A DNA stretch of 64,000 nucleotides from Sphagnum compactum (lineage: Eukaryota; Bryophyta; Sphagnopsida; Sphagnales), in assembly GCA_965153455.1 (NCBI GenBank), contig OZ234494.1, forward strand, positions 8,184,001 through 8,248,000, written 5' to 3'. Shown here piece after piece: positions 12,380 through 22,240 of the stretch. The notes beneath the pieces were generated by a model, which was not told where the DNA came from, ran no database searches, and worked only from the letters and a program-made list of their open reading frames with translations. Position 1 is the stretch's first letter. The number at the start of each line of letters is the position of its first letter. A program made the position numbers and the translations under genes.

Positions 12380-13481
12380 CACAAGAAGAATCCACAACGA
12401 AAAAACATCCAATATAGGCCAGCCTCGGGGGATCAGATCCGCGGTAGCGTCTCGAGTTTTAGGGTTTAAGGCTCAACCGGAGTGCACCTGGGCCGATCAC
12501 AGTTTGTTTCCAACGCTTTCTGGCTTTCTTCCAAATAGGTACTGATGACGAAGAAGAAGCTTGTGATCACCATCCTCATTTTGCTTTTTTGGACTTCGTG
12601 TGTACATACCACTATAGCTCGCCATCAGCAGACCACACATATCAGCCTGTGCATAGGCTGCCACGATTAGCTACAGTTCTTCATTTCTTCCACACATATC
12701 GGCCAGTGCACGTACATCACTAGCTGATTTGTGACAGAGGATGCCCTTTTAGCATTAGGTCTTCTACTTCATTACTACTGGTTTGATTGTTTTGGTTTGT
12801 TTTTGCGTGTGTTTACATTTGCTTGGACATGGGTGGTACTGGTTTGATTGTTTTGGTTTTCTTTTGGTGTGTTTACAGTTGCTTCGACATGCTAGCTACT
12901 TTTTGAGGATAAAATTAAGGTTTTCTCTCTCTTGTGATCTCTTGTGATCTTTGTGAGGAATCAGCAGGTTGCAATTGAGTTGTTGTCTTGAGCAACGGTG
13001 CTATGCTCCCTTGTTGTTAGGGTTGTGTTATGGTTTCTTCACAATGAAGAAGTTCTTTATTTGTGTCAAGTTGTTTTTTTTAATAATTTATTATGATACT
13101 GTGATTTGTGGCACTTTGTTGATGTGAAGGTGATGTTAGTTGTAAGCCCTTAACACAAAGTGTGGCCATACTTTCAGTTTAAAAAAAAAGCCAAAACAGA
13201 TTTCCAAGTATAGATTGAAGAATTAAGAATCAGAAATTCACAAAAGGAAAGGAATGGAAAGATTTCAAACCTGTCCTGTCTTGACAAGGCAATTTAATGT
13301 CAAAATTATAACCGATGCTAACTTGCTAGATTTTGTAAAACATTGTCACAATTTTTGCTTTGTATTATTTTGATTCCTTGCTAGGCTGAGAAAAAACCTT
13401 GTTCACTAATGTCACAATGATGTCGCATAAACAATAACTTACACAATCTGAAAAGTATTCTCTAACTTATCAAAGTAAGTT
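12380..13481. other. Intergenic region upstream of 5-FCL, with a 61-bp tandem duplication
   Basis: This is the 5' flank of the minus-strand folate gene and presumably holds its promoter; I see no convincing TATA box. A 61-bp unit beginning TACTGGTTTGATTGTTTTGG is present twice in tandem (12776 and 12837). ACACATATC words are repeated near 12640 and 12690. No open frame of interest. Confidence 0.6.
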
Positions 13482-13564
13482 CCACTGAGTTTACTCTTCC
13501 ACTGGGTTGCTGATAAACCCTTCTCCTATACATCAGCAACCCAGTGGAAGAGTAAACTCAGTGG
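13482..13564. repeat. Perfect 33-bp inverted repeat with 17-nt loop
   Basis: The left arm 13482-13514 (CCACTGAGTTTACTC...TTGCTGAT) and the right arm 13532-13564 are exact reverse complements over 33 bp. The spacer is 17 nt. The transcript of either strand would form a very stable hairpin. There is no flanking target-site duplication that I can see and no homology to the MITEs in the window. It could be a young inverted duplication, a small-RNA precursor or a 3'-end hairpin. Confidence 0.9.
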
Positions 13565-13891
13565 TGGAGCTGAGCTCAAGTCCACTTCTAGTAAAGCTCA
13601 AAACAGAGGGTTTAATTGAGTGTAAAGGCCATGCTCAAATTTTGTAATAAAAAAGCAAGGCGTTTCAAAAAATGCAATGCTAGTGTTTCATTTTCTGAAA
13701 TTCTGCTGGATTTTTATGATCTACAATACACTCTCGAAATGTCCTAGAAAAATCTGAGGTCTTAATGTGTAGGGGAAAGTCCCAAAGTGGGGACATTCCC
13801 AAAACAAGGGGCTTAGGACAACAGCCAAGTCTAACCTCACATTTTAGGAATGTCCAACACCCATGGGCTTAAACCCCATTGTAAAGAAGCA

Positions 13892-14110
13892 TGAGGCAGA
13901 TTCTATCCTGAACCTAAATACAGGTAGTAGATCACAAAACATAGGAGTGGGAGGGTTGTTACACCTACTCCATACGAGTGGGAGGGTTCTTACACAGATA
14001 ATGAGGCATAGGCAAATTTGATCCTGAACCTAAACATATGTAGATCAGAGGTGTAGGAACGAGAGAGTGGGAGGGATCTTACACCTACCATAGGCAAGAC
14101 AAGTAGGCAT
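13892..14110. repeat. About 110-bp imperfect tandem duplication
   Basis: The block GATCCTGAACCTAAA...TAGATCA...GAGTGGGAGGG...CTTACACCTAC occurs from about 13892 (with TATCCTGAACC) and again from about 14002. A GAGTGGGAGGGTT.TTACAC fragment lies between the two. Copies are diverged by substitutions and indels. Non-coding. Confidence 0.6.
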
Positions 14111-14216
14111 AAGATGTAAGATCCATCCCGGTGTTTTATGGGAGAGATATCCATGGCCATAATAAGGTGTCGCCCTCCGAAATGCGATAGAAAAATTTGT
14201 TTTTAGTCATGCCTTA

Positions 14217-14575
14217 GAGCATCTCCACCCACGCTCAGTATGTGAACCTGCACTGGAACTCTTGGATGAGGTGCAGTAGTCAAATCCAGGGAATCCATTG
14301 GAAGACTGCTGTGGACCTGAACAAATGCACAGCTTTGAGAGCAGTGGAACAGTCTCTAACAAATAGAGTGAAACCCTATTTATTGACTATTCAGGGTTTC
14401 TGATTGGCTAGGTAGTTTGATTGGTCAGGTGGGTTGCTATGAGTAGTCTCCTACTTATGTGCAGTCCAAGTTTGAGTTTTAGGGGTGAGGTTGCAAAAAA
14501 GTAAAATAACTCCAACTTGGATGTGAGAAATATTTTTGCAGGGTCACATACTGAACATCGTACTTGGACATGCTC
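14217..14575. mobile_element. PIF/Harbinger-like MITE, copy 1 (359 bp)
   Basis: Terminal inverted repeats begin GAGCATCTCCACCCACGCTC on the left and, read inward from the right, GAGCATGTCCAAGTACGATG. Both then share CAGTATGTGA.CCTG. The element is flanked by an exact TTA on both sides (14214-14216 and 14576-14578), as expected for a 3-bp TWA target duplication of the PIF/Harbinger superfamily. It has no coding capacity. The interior matches, in opposite orientation, the element at 23089-23470 and the fragment at 35505-35730. Confidence 0.85.
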
Positions 14576-14578
14576 TTA

Positions 14579-15217
14579 CAGTTTACACACATACAGTACC
14601 ACACACAACAAGGGAATCACATTGTTTTTCCAGGCTTGAAAAACAGCAGCATTATTATGTTCCCAGTGATATAGGGCAGCTTGCAGTACTGTCTGACAGA
14701 TCTGTGATGTGAAGAAGTCCTCAGCAGCAGCAGCAGCAGCAGCAGCCAGCATGTGGGAAAATCTCTTGGATAATTCAACATTCAAAGAGGAAAGCTCATA
14801 ACAACACTAGTAAGTAAGTGTGTATTGTATAAGAAGCTGCTGCTGCTCTTACTGCAATAAGATAGTGCTGTTGCAACAGCAGAATCAATATCTAAGCTGA
14901 GTCCTTCCTTCTTCATTGCAACAAGTTTGCTTCATAACAGTTCCATTAACTTGGAAGAAAAATTTGAAAGAACGAGAGAGGGATTGAATTAGATGCGGAT
15001 CTTTTATCACCTTAGAAAAATCCTCGTGATAGTAGTACGAGTAGCCACCAAAAAAAGTAAAAATTGTTGGAAAGCTGCTGCAATAATATATCCATGAGCT
15101 TCGAGATTCGACCATTCCATGATGAGATTCAAGAATAAGAACTGGACTAGTATCTGAGTCTTCCGATTACTAGAAAAAGATTGAATATTGTTTGTATGTT
15201 TGTTTGTTTGCCTGCAG
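14579..15217. other. Downstream flank of the orphan ORF, possible extra exons
   Basis: Two short minus-strand frames (14576-14785, with an Ala run and QTVLQAALYHWEHNN, and 14885-15115) read somewhat like protein. They could be further exons of the minus-strand gene that starts at 15679, but I found no clearly phase-compatible splice pair and the 15218-15679 frame has its own stop. They remain undecided. Confidence 0.25.
14722..14746. repeat. (AGC)n microsatellite
   Basis: About eight AGC/CAG units. On the minus strand they fall in a short open frame (14576-14785) as a run of eight alanines. That frame is not confirmed as a gene. Confidence 0.9.
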
Positions 15218-15679
15218 CTAGTGGAAGTCCGGAAACTGGTTTTTGAAGAACTGGTGGTTTCCCCACACCAGTTGCACAGCTCTGCATTGCTGGACCGTTT
15301 TAGTGGTGACGAACACCATCATGTCCTCGCAAGTATCCTTCATCTTTTCCACCAGCTGTCTGGCAGGCGGCTGCAGCGTCTCCTTCATCTCCTGGAGCTT
15401 GGCAAGCTTGGTCCTCAGCAACGCGTACCCTTGAATCGGCCATGTTCCCCCGCCGCGACATGACTCCTCGAACTCATCACCATCCGGCCCCTGCAGAGAG
15501 TCGTGATGAACTGCAGCTGAATCCTGCATCACCACCACCTCCGAGTTCATACTGCACGGCTGCTGCTGCTGATTATTGTCGGCTTTACTAGACCCCAGCT
15601 CCACTTCCTCTATCTCCTCTATCGTCGGAAGTCGCAGACAGCACTTGTAGGTCTTGATATACGACCTCCGCCTACCCAT
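15218..15679 (-). CDS. Small protein of unknown function, 153 residues
   Basis: Intronless frame from ATG 15679 to TAG. An upstream in-frame ATG at 15745 would add a very Arg-rich 22-residue stretch that looks like low-complexity leader, so I prefer the inner start at MGRRRSYIKTYKCCLRLPTI. The middle is acidic and Gln/Ser-rich. The C-terminal half is helix-prone: LLRTKLAKLQEMKETLQPPA, then LVEKMKDTCEDMMVF and TKTVQQCRAVQLVWG. I recognise no domain and see no signal peptide or membrane segment. The frame sits upstream of a MITE copy and downstream of a GC-rich leader with a long (GA)n run, a common layout in plant 5' UTRs. Codon use looks ordinary for the region. It could also be an exon of a larger gene. 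Confidence 0.5.
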   Translation of the reverse strand: MGRRRSYIKTYKCCLRLPTIEEIEEVELGSSKADNNQQQQPCSMNSEVVVMQDSAAVHHDSLQGPDGDEFEESCRGGGTWPIQGYALLRTKLAKLQEMKETLQPPARQLVEKMKDTCEDMMVFVTTKTVQQCRAVQLVWGNHQFFKNQFPDFH

Positions 15680-16549
15680 GATCAGTACTAGTACCCAGAA
15701 ACGCCTCCTTCTACTCCTCCTCCTCCTTCTGCTGCTCAGATCCAAAACAGTAGTTGTGCTTCAAAACTCTTCCAGCTCAGATCCTCAACGCGGGCTTGCT
15801 CCTCCTGCTGCAAGTCCCAACTTGCACTCTAGAAATTCCTCCAGCTTTGGGAGTTGCACTCTAGACCTATAATTCCTCCTGCAGTTAGCTAGCTCGCTAG
15901 CTCCTCAGATCCAGAACACGGCTAGAAATATGTTGGCTTCAAAACATGGTCTGTAAACGCATGCAGTTCCTCCTGTTCCACACACAGTACTAGACAGCAA
16001 CTAGCTAGGTGTAGAATATCTGGAGAATATTGAAGATGACTAAAGCTGATCAGGAAAAACAACTGATCAAGATTGCTATGGTACTAGAGCTAAATCCCTG
16101 ATCAGCAGTGGGAGGAGACAGGGGACAGGAGAGAAGAGGAGACGAAAAAGGGCTGGTGTAGACGATGAACATTGCAGGCGCGCCGAAAGACGACAACACA
16201 CACAGGCTGGCGGTTTTGAACACTTGGGTGGTTCCAAAATTCCTTCCCTTCTCTCCGGCGCCCGCCCGCGTCGATTCCGTCCACAAGAGACGCGCGCGCG
16301 CATGCTATTTTCTTCTCTTCTCTAAATTTGAACAACCACCCATTTCGCCTAATTTGCTGCAGTCTGTTGTAACTACTACCAGCCAACCAGCCAGCCAGCC
16401 AGCCAGCCAGCCGCCCGCCGATTGGGCTAGCTGCCCGCTGCCATCATCAGCGACTTGTATATATCATCTCTCATCTTCTGTGATTGCTGCTGCTGCTCAA
16501 ATTCCTGCTGTTCAAACTCACAAGATAAGATTGCCATTCGAATCTAGCT

Positions 16550-16552
<3 letters not shown>

Positions 16553-16584
<32 letters not shown>
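16553..16584. repeat. (CT)n microsatellite
   Basis: About 30 bp of perfect CT dinucleotide (GA on the minus strand) in the GC-richer region upstream of the orphan minus-strand ORF. CAGC/CAGG tetranucleotide runs lie nearby at 16385-16412 and 16618-16632. Confidence 0.95.
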
Positions 16585-16586
<2 letters not shown>

Positions 16587-16599
16587 TTTCAGACTTCTT

Positions 16600-17339
16600 C
16601 TTCTTCTCCTTCTCCAACAGGCAGGCAGGCAGCCATTATTATGGCCTGCCTGTTTGTTGCGCCTGCAGGCTGTTGCCAGGGGACCCATATTTCTGCACCC
16701 AACCAACAAGTTACAACCCATCACTGCTTGCTGCTTCTTTGTGCATAAGTTTTATTTTAAAAATAAAATAAATAAAATAAAATAAATAAAATAAATAAAA
16801 TAAATATGATAATTTATTTAGTTGAATAATTTTAATTTTTAAAAATTTATTTACTCAAAAAAATTTACAATTTTAACCTCCGGTTCCAGTTCCCAAACAA
16901 TTGGGAACCCCAGTTCCTATTCGATTTTTACTAATTGGAACCAAAGCTGGATGATCCCTACCAAACCTAGAACCAAAGTTGGTTCTAGGTCCGAATATAT
17001 CAGGCCTAAAGTCTAGGAGTATAATCTAGGCAGTAGTAGTAGGAGTTAAGGCTTCGGGTAGGGGCAGTTGGTGAGGCTAGAAAATTATTGTTAGGGTAGG
17101 GATCTTAAGGTTGTAAAAATTTTCAAATAACTTTTTGAATAAAACAAAAAAAAAAGGCTTTTAGGGTGAGAAGCTAGCATGTTTTTTGACAAAATATTTG
17201 AGATCCATTGTGTTTGAATTTTATCATGTTCTGGCCTTAGGGCGAGCATTTGACTTATAGTTTGATTGGTCTTCTTAACTTTTCGATTATATTTTGGGTT
17301 TTTTCTATAAGATTTTGGACACGATTTGGACCACCACAT
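16600..17339. other. Intergenic DNA, no gene seen
   Basis: Contains an AAATAAAATA-type low-complexity run (16757-16805) and otherwise mixed AT-rich sequence. I see no coding or structural signal beyond this. Confidence 0.5.
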
Positions 17340-17960
17340 CCATCAATTGCAGGTATCTCTTGATGTGTGCACACATCCCATTGATCCTATGGGTATCCAC
17401 CTCTTACATTGCGCCCAACAATGAACGCATAGGATCCCATGATGCAATTTGCGACATTTTTGTTGCCATTGGGCGATTCCACGTGGGACGAAAACAACTA
17501 TATGCACTTCCCTTAGCCACGTCCAACTCCTCTCATTGACGGGTTGACATTGTGTTCACCAAAGATGGAATTCGCACCTTAGCTAACATTGTCATTGCCA
17601 ACCCAACACAAGTAGATTTACTTCTTTGATCTTGTGCATTTCAAAGATTTGTTATCTTCGATGTAGTTCAAGCTAAAAAAAAGAACTAGCATGATCAATA
17701 CCCCACTGATCAATTCCTCCTTTTAACAATTAAGGTATTTGGATGTTTTCATAAATAGGTTGATGCGTTCTTACATGATTGTGCCTATGTTATGTGAAAC
17801 TTCAAAATGCCAAAGGGCCTTCCTTTTTATGTTTTGATTATTTTTCTTCGTAAAAAAAATTCAATTACATTATAAAGGATGCAAGCATCCTCCATCATAA
17901 ATTGGGCGATAACGGTAGGCCTAGCTATTTCCCGACTTCCACCCCATTAGGACACACCCC
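17340..17960 (+). pseudogene. Relic of a retrotransposon ORF 3' end (non-LTR type suspected)
   Basis: Three plus-strand frames must be combined to read a protein-like line. It runs CTHPIDPMGIHLLHC, then NNERIGSHDAICDIF, then RVDIVFTKDGIRTLANIVIA, broken by frameshifts and stops; ITTADLLQVV-like words follow near 17950. The C-x3-D-x2-G-x-H-x2-x-C block followed by a His-Asp pair and an R-V-D-I-v-x-T-x-D-G segment is a pattern I associate with the C-terminal part of plant non-LTR-type polyproteins. That association is from memory and not tested. No ends, poly-A tail or target duplication could be set. It is inactive. Confidence 0.5.
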
Positions 17961-18739
17961 CCATCACCACGGCCGACTTATTGCAAGTAGTCAGTTGTTG
18001 AGATGGAGAGATTTTGTCGTTAATTTGTGATAACTTGATGCCCTATAAATTTTCCCTTTTCTTTTTTCTTTCTTCTTATTCATTTGTACATTTTTCAAAT
18101 TTGTAGTGTGTTTATAAATAAAATTTTTCAGGGTGTGATAAAGATTTAATGTCTCTCTCCCCAATCGCTCAAAGGGAACTACTCCACACACATAAAGGTG
18201 TTACATCATGCTTGCCTTTTTGCACTATTATTATTTTGTTCTATTTTTTTCACACTTGTTATTTGATGTTCTTTTTGCACGTTGCTCATGCTTTGTGCTC
18301 TTCTGTTCATGTTCAACAATCATCAAGCTTCAACTTCTATGTTTTAGTGAAGTAATTTTTTTGGTTTTCATTTTTTTTTTTGGTTTTGTTCATTGTTTTT
18401 GTTAGTGTGTCCTTTTTTTTGTTCATGTTTTAAGTTTTATTGTCTTGTGTTTGTTTCCATGAGTTAATTAGTTTTTGTTTATTTTGTTGTGTAGGATTTG
18501 TAACATAACATTTTTGCATTATAACATTACATTGTATAATATTCTTGCATTATGATGAGAACATGGAAAGGAAAAAAAAAAAACAAGATTTTTATTTTCT
18601 TTGTAACATTTTTCTTTGCATCATTTTTCTTTTGCTTAAATATCCTTGGCAACATGTTAAATTTTTGTAAAACCTACATTTGATTGAGTTTTTCCATCTT
18701 TGATTTGGTTGAACATTTTTTGTGAAAATTGGAAAAATA

Positions 18740-20260
18740 ATGTAATATGAAAAATTCATGAATGAAACTGTATTTGAAGATGAAATTATGGAAGAACTTC
18801 AAGAAAATTCAAGTTCACAAATTGAATTAAACACAATTTTAAATATTAATGAAAAAATAACTAAGTTAATTTTGGAGACATTACATGCTCAAAGGAAAAA
18901 ACGAAGACCTCATAATGGGAATGCTTTACGTTGGTTTTTTTTCTATGTCATTAATAACAAAGAAATTACAAACAAAGTACCCCAAATCATGCAATGTACA
19001 TACCTTATGTCATACCAAACTAGTGACCATAGAAAATCCAAGAACAAAATTAAGGAAGGGTCTAATATCATATTTTAAGCATTATGCCAAAACATAATTT
19101 TCATGATTGGTCCTACTTGAGTTGAATTGGACTTGTTGTTTTTACCATTTTTAATTGTAGAAAAAGTCTTTTTTCCATGTGTATATATATATATATGCAT
19201 AGTCATAGATGTCATGTTTTAGCACAATGAAGACAAATGGAATAACATTTTTGAAAAAACATGTGAATACAAAACATTCAATAATTTCTCCTTTAAAAAA
19301 GGATGATGTGGAATAAAAAATGTTTGGGAATATCTTTCACTTTTGGTAATGGAGAATCATTTGCCCTTACAATTTGTGGAGAACATGTGATTAAAACATT
19401 TGATCATGTATTTTAATTTTTTATTACAATTCCCTTCATGAATTTTTTTTTCACAAAATGTTTTGCTAGACATGGTGGAAAAAACCAAACAAATGTATGC
19501 ATTGCCAATGCTTGCAAATTGTCATTCTATCAATTTCATGGGCATTGGTTACCTAATGATGCCTTGCATGCAACAATAACCATGAGCTAAAAACTAAAAA
19601 AAGAATTTAAAATTGTACCTTCCATGGATAATTTGATGAAAGATGATTTTGGTGGTGGCCATGCTTGCATTTAACATCAAAAAGAAATATGTGATGTTTT
19701 GAACTATTTCTTTTCATTTCTATATATATATATAAAAGGAAAGCTAATATAATACATTATCTTTGATATTAAACCTTAGAATTAAGAGTCTTCGACTAGT
19801 TTCTTTATTTATAAGTTGAAAACATTGAGGAATATGACCCAAATGTTTTTTCCTATGCTTTTGATATGCCATTATGCATTACACCTTTTGGCAAAATCTA
19901 AGTTTGTGGCAAAGCAACCAAAGTGATGAAAATATAGTTTGGACATCTTTTAAAGGACTACAAGGACCAATGAGTCAACTAAAGAGTTTGTTAATATGGA
20001 GTTGCAAATTTAAGAGATATCAAGTAGATGTGAAAGACATTAAATGTCCTTTGTAGTGGTGGAGAAAATATGAATCAACTATTGGGTTTTCTTATTTGTC
20101 AAATCCTTGGCATGGTAGGATCTCAAATTGAAATTGGTATTTTTTTTCCTTAGTTGAGATACTTGCAAAATATTTGAGGAGATGTCGCTTGCAATCACAT
20201 AGCTTAGAGAAGTTAATATTTGTTAGCAAAAAATTCATTGAATTTGAACTACTAGGGTGA
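18740..20260 (+). pseudogene. Decayed hAT-superfamily transposase
   Basis: Broken plus-strand frames carry successive hAT-like segments. The N-terminal end of a BED-finger region reads NPRTKLRKGLISYF near 19036. Then comes DMVEKTKQMYALPMLANCHS near 19468 (upstream of the catalytic fold). The C-terminal dimerisation domain follows: QVDVKDIKCPL-stop-WW near 20027-20060, QILGMVGSQIE near 20106, and LRRCRLQSHSLEKLIFVSKK near 20175. The order matches plant hAT transposases. Many stops and frameshifts make it non-functional. The terminal inverted repeats and 8-bp target duplication expected of a hAT element were not found by eye. Confidence 0.75.
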
Positions 20261-21771
20261 GTTGCACTTCACCTTCTAGCTTCATTGAGTTGAGTGAGAA
20301 AATGCAAAATTCTAATAAGGTTTGAAAAGTCTAAAAGTGAATGGGACTAAGTTGTTGACATTTGATGAATTAATCTATTTTATCTCCTTTTATAACCATT
20401 TGTCCTGAATAAAATTATTGGACTTTGAAATAAGAGAGTGAGGACCACCTTAGAGAGGAGCATGAGGAGAAGGGGGTGTAGTTAGGATTTGAACTCTTTC
20501 ATTTCTTACCCTCAGCCACTAGAGTAGCTGAATGACCTCACACTTCATTTCTTTGGCTTGTTTCATTCACAAAGGAACTGTAGCTTGTTCACTTTAGTTT
20601 GTTGGCCTTGTCCTACCAAGGCAAGGATATTGTGTTTAGATTCATTATAGAGTATAGTAGCTTAAGGGAATTTGGCCCCTACTAGGTAATAATAATAATA
20701 ATAATAGGTCTATTTTTATATGAGGATTTTTGAAAGATGATATTTTGGTTTGTGTTCAAACTTGAGATTAGTTATAGAATTATAATATCTTGAAGGATTT
20801 TGGTTTCTTTTAGAGGATTTTTTGAAGATTAATATATTTTTGCATGGTGAAAATATTTGAGTTTCCATAATTCTTCTTTTGCCTTCTTAAGATACTTTTT
20901 AATGTAAAATGGCAAGGCCACAGTGTGGTACACCCCTTGTTAGCTTTACCTGTCCATTGCTTTGTCTTTTTTGGACCTTTTTGGTTTTTGCAAGCTTCAC
21001 TATTGAACTTGTTTGTTTCAGTTGGTGCCCATCTTTTTTGCAGCTCTTCTCATTCTCTCCACTCCTCTCAATTGATTCACGAATGAACTAGTATGAAGTA
21101 GCAAGAAGTTCTTTGAGTTTTTGAAATAACTGGTACCCGGAGGTTCTTATTCTTTACTACCATAGTATCTTTTCAAGTTCAGCAAAAATCAAATTATTTG
21201 TTTTAAATGTCGAAATTTTAGAAAATTTAGGTCCTTTTTATTGAAAAATTTAAAAACTATTGTTTATTGAAGCTGAAATTTATTTACCAGCGTGTCTTAT
21301 GGGCCTAACAATGTAGTCCTGAGGAGAATGGCACTGTCGCAGGGTTTTTTATTTTTTTTAAAAAAATTTGTGTATGCAATAAATCTAAAAAATAAACCCC
21401 TCTCTAATGCCTGATGGTATGCTAGTGGTTAGTACAATATTTCCTGCGAGGGAGGTTCTTGAATCAAAATTTGTGTCGCAATGCAAAAAGTGTGTGAAAA
21501 ACATGCAGATATTTTTTAATTTGATAAAGTTTTGTCAAATTTTCAATTTTATTTTCTTTTGCAACAAAATCAAAATTTCAAAATAAAATAATTATTTGAC
21601 AATGAGATGCAGAACCTGAAAAAGGTCCTACTTCTATATATAGTAGAGTTATCTGTAAAGTCAGGCGATTAAGGGCCGAGAATGGCCAATTTCGGTATAA
21701 TAGCACATCAAAAGCATAACTGGGAGTGAAAATTTTACAACGCCTGATAACTGGGACCCAAACTAGTTTTT
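20261..21771. other. Intergenic DNA, no gene seen
   Basis: AT-rich with a (TAA)n microsatellite at 20687-20706. A 60-residue hydrophobic frame at 20909-21091 has no supporting splice or family evidence. Nothing else recognised. Confidence 0.5.
20687..20706. repeat. (TAA)n microsatellite
   Basis: Six to seven TAA units in AT-rich spacer DNA. Confidence 0.9.
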
Positions 21772-22010
21772 CCACCAATTTTGGTGGTGGTAAATTGAGT
21801 TTCATCCTGTCTTTCTTTTTTCCTGAAGGCTCCTGAGTGCCTTCAGTGCTGTTGTATATATTTTCACTGCTCTTACCTGTGCAATCTTATATATAAAAGC
21901 AAACGTGGTGTCTGTGTGTCCGTCTATGTGTCACAAGACGTTCTGCGTTTTAACATTACGTCGGAACCGGCGGCAGTTAGGGCAGTTGGGAAACATCTTT
22001 AAAAAGCAAA

Positions 22011-22040
22011 TCTTATATATAAAAGCAAACGTGGTGTCTG
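22011..22040 (+). mobile_element. Second nested Helitron-like 5' end
   Basis: The TCTTATATATAAAAGCAAAC block with the following GTGGTGTCTG recurs here, preceded by A. It may be the start of a separate nested element or a duplicated 5' terminus within the 806-bp element. Confidence 0.6.
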
Positions 22041-22204
22041 TCTGTGTGGACAAAAATTGGGCAGTGCTTGGAAGATTCTTCCAGTCATTGCCCGTTCCCT
22101 GTGGAGCTGGTCTGTAGTAGATGGCAAAATAAGATAGGTGAGGTGATAATCAGGGCACAAAATCAACACCCACGGCACATATAATCCTATATATATATAA
22201 GATA

Positions 22205-22240
22205 TCTTATATATAAAAGCAAACGTGGTGTCTTTCTGTC
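22205..22240 (+). mobile_element. Third nested Helitron-like 5' end
   Basis: The same TCTTATATATAAAAGCAAAC block, followed by GTGGTGTCTTTCTGTCTGTC and again preceded by A. With the copies at 21885 and 22011 it makes three 5' termini served by one visible 3' end. Confidence 0.6.

Noticed and set aside
16165-16785. 206-residue plus-strand open frame
   Set aside because: It runs through CAGC tetranucleotide and CT repeats and ends in an AAATAAA tract. The composition is repeat-driven (QPASQPASQ, SLSLSLSLS) with no domain.
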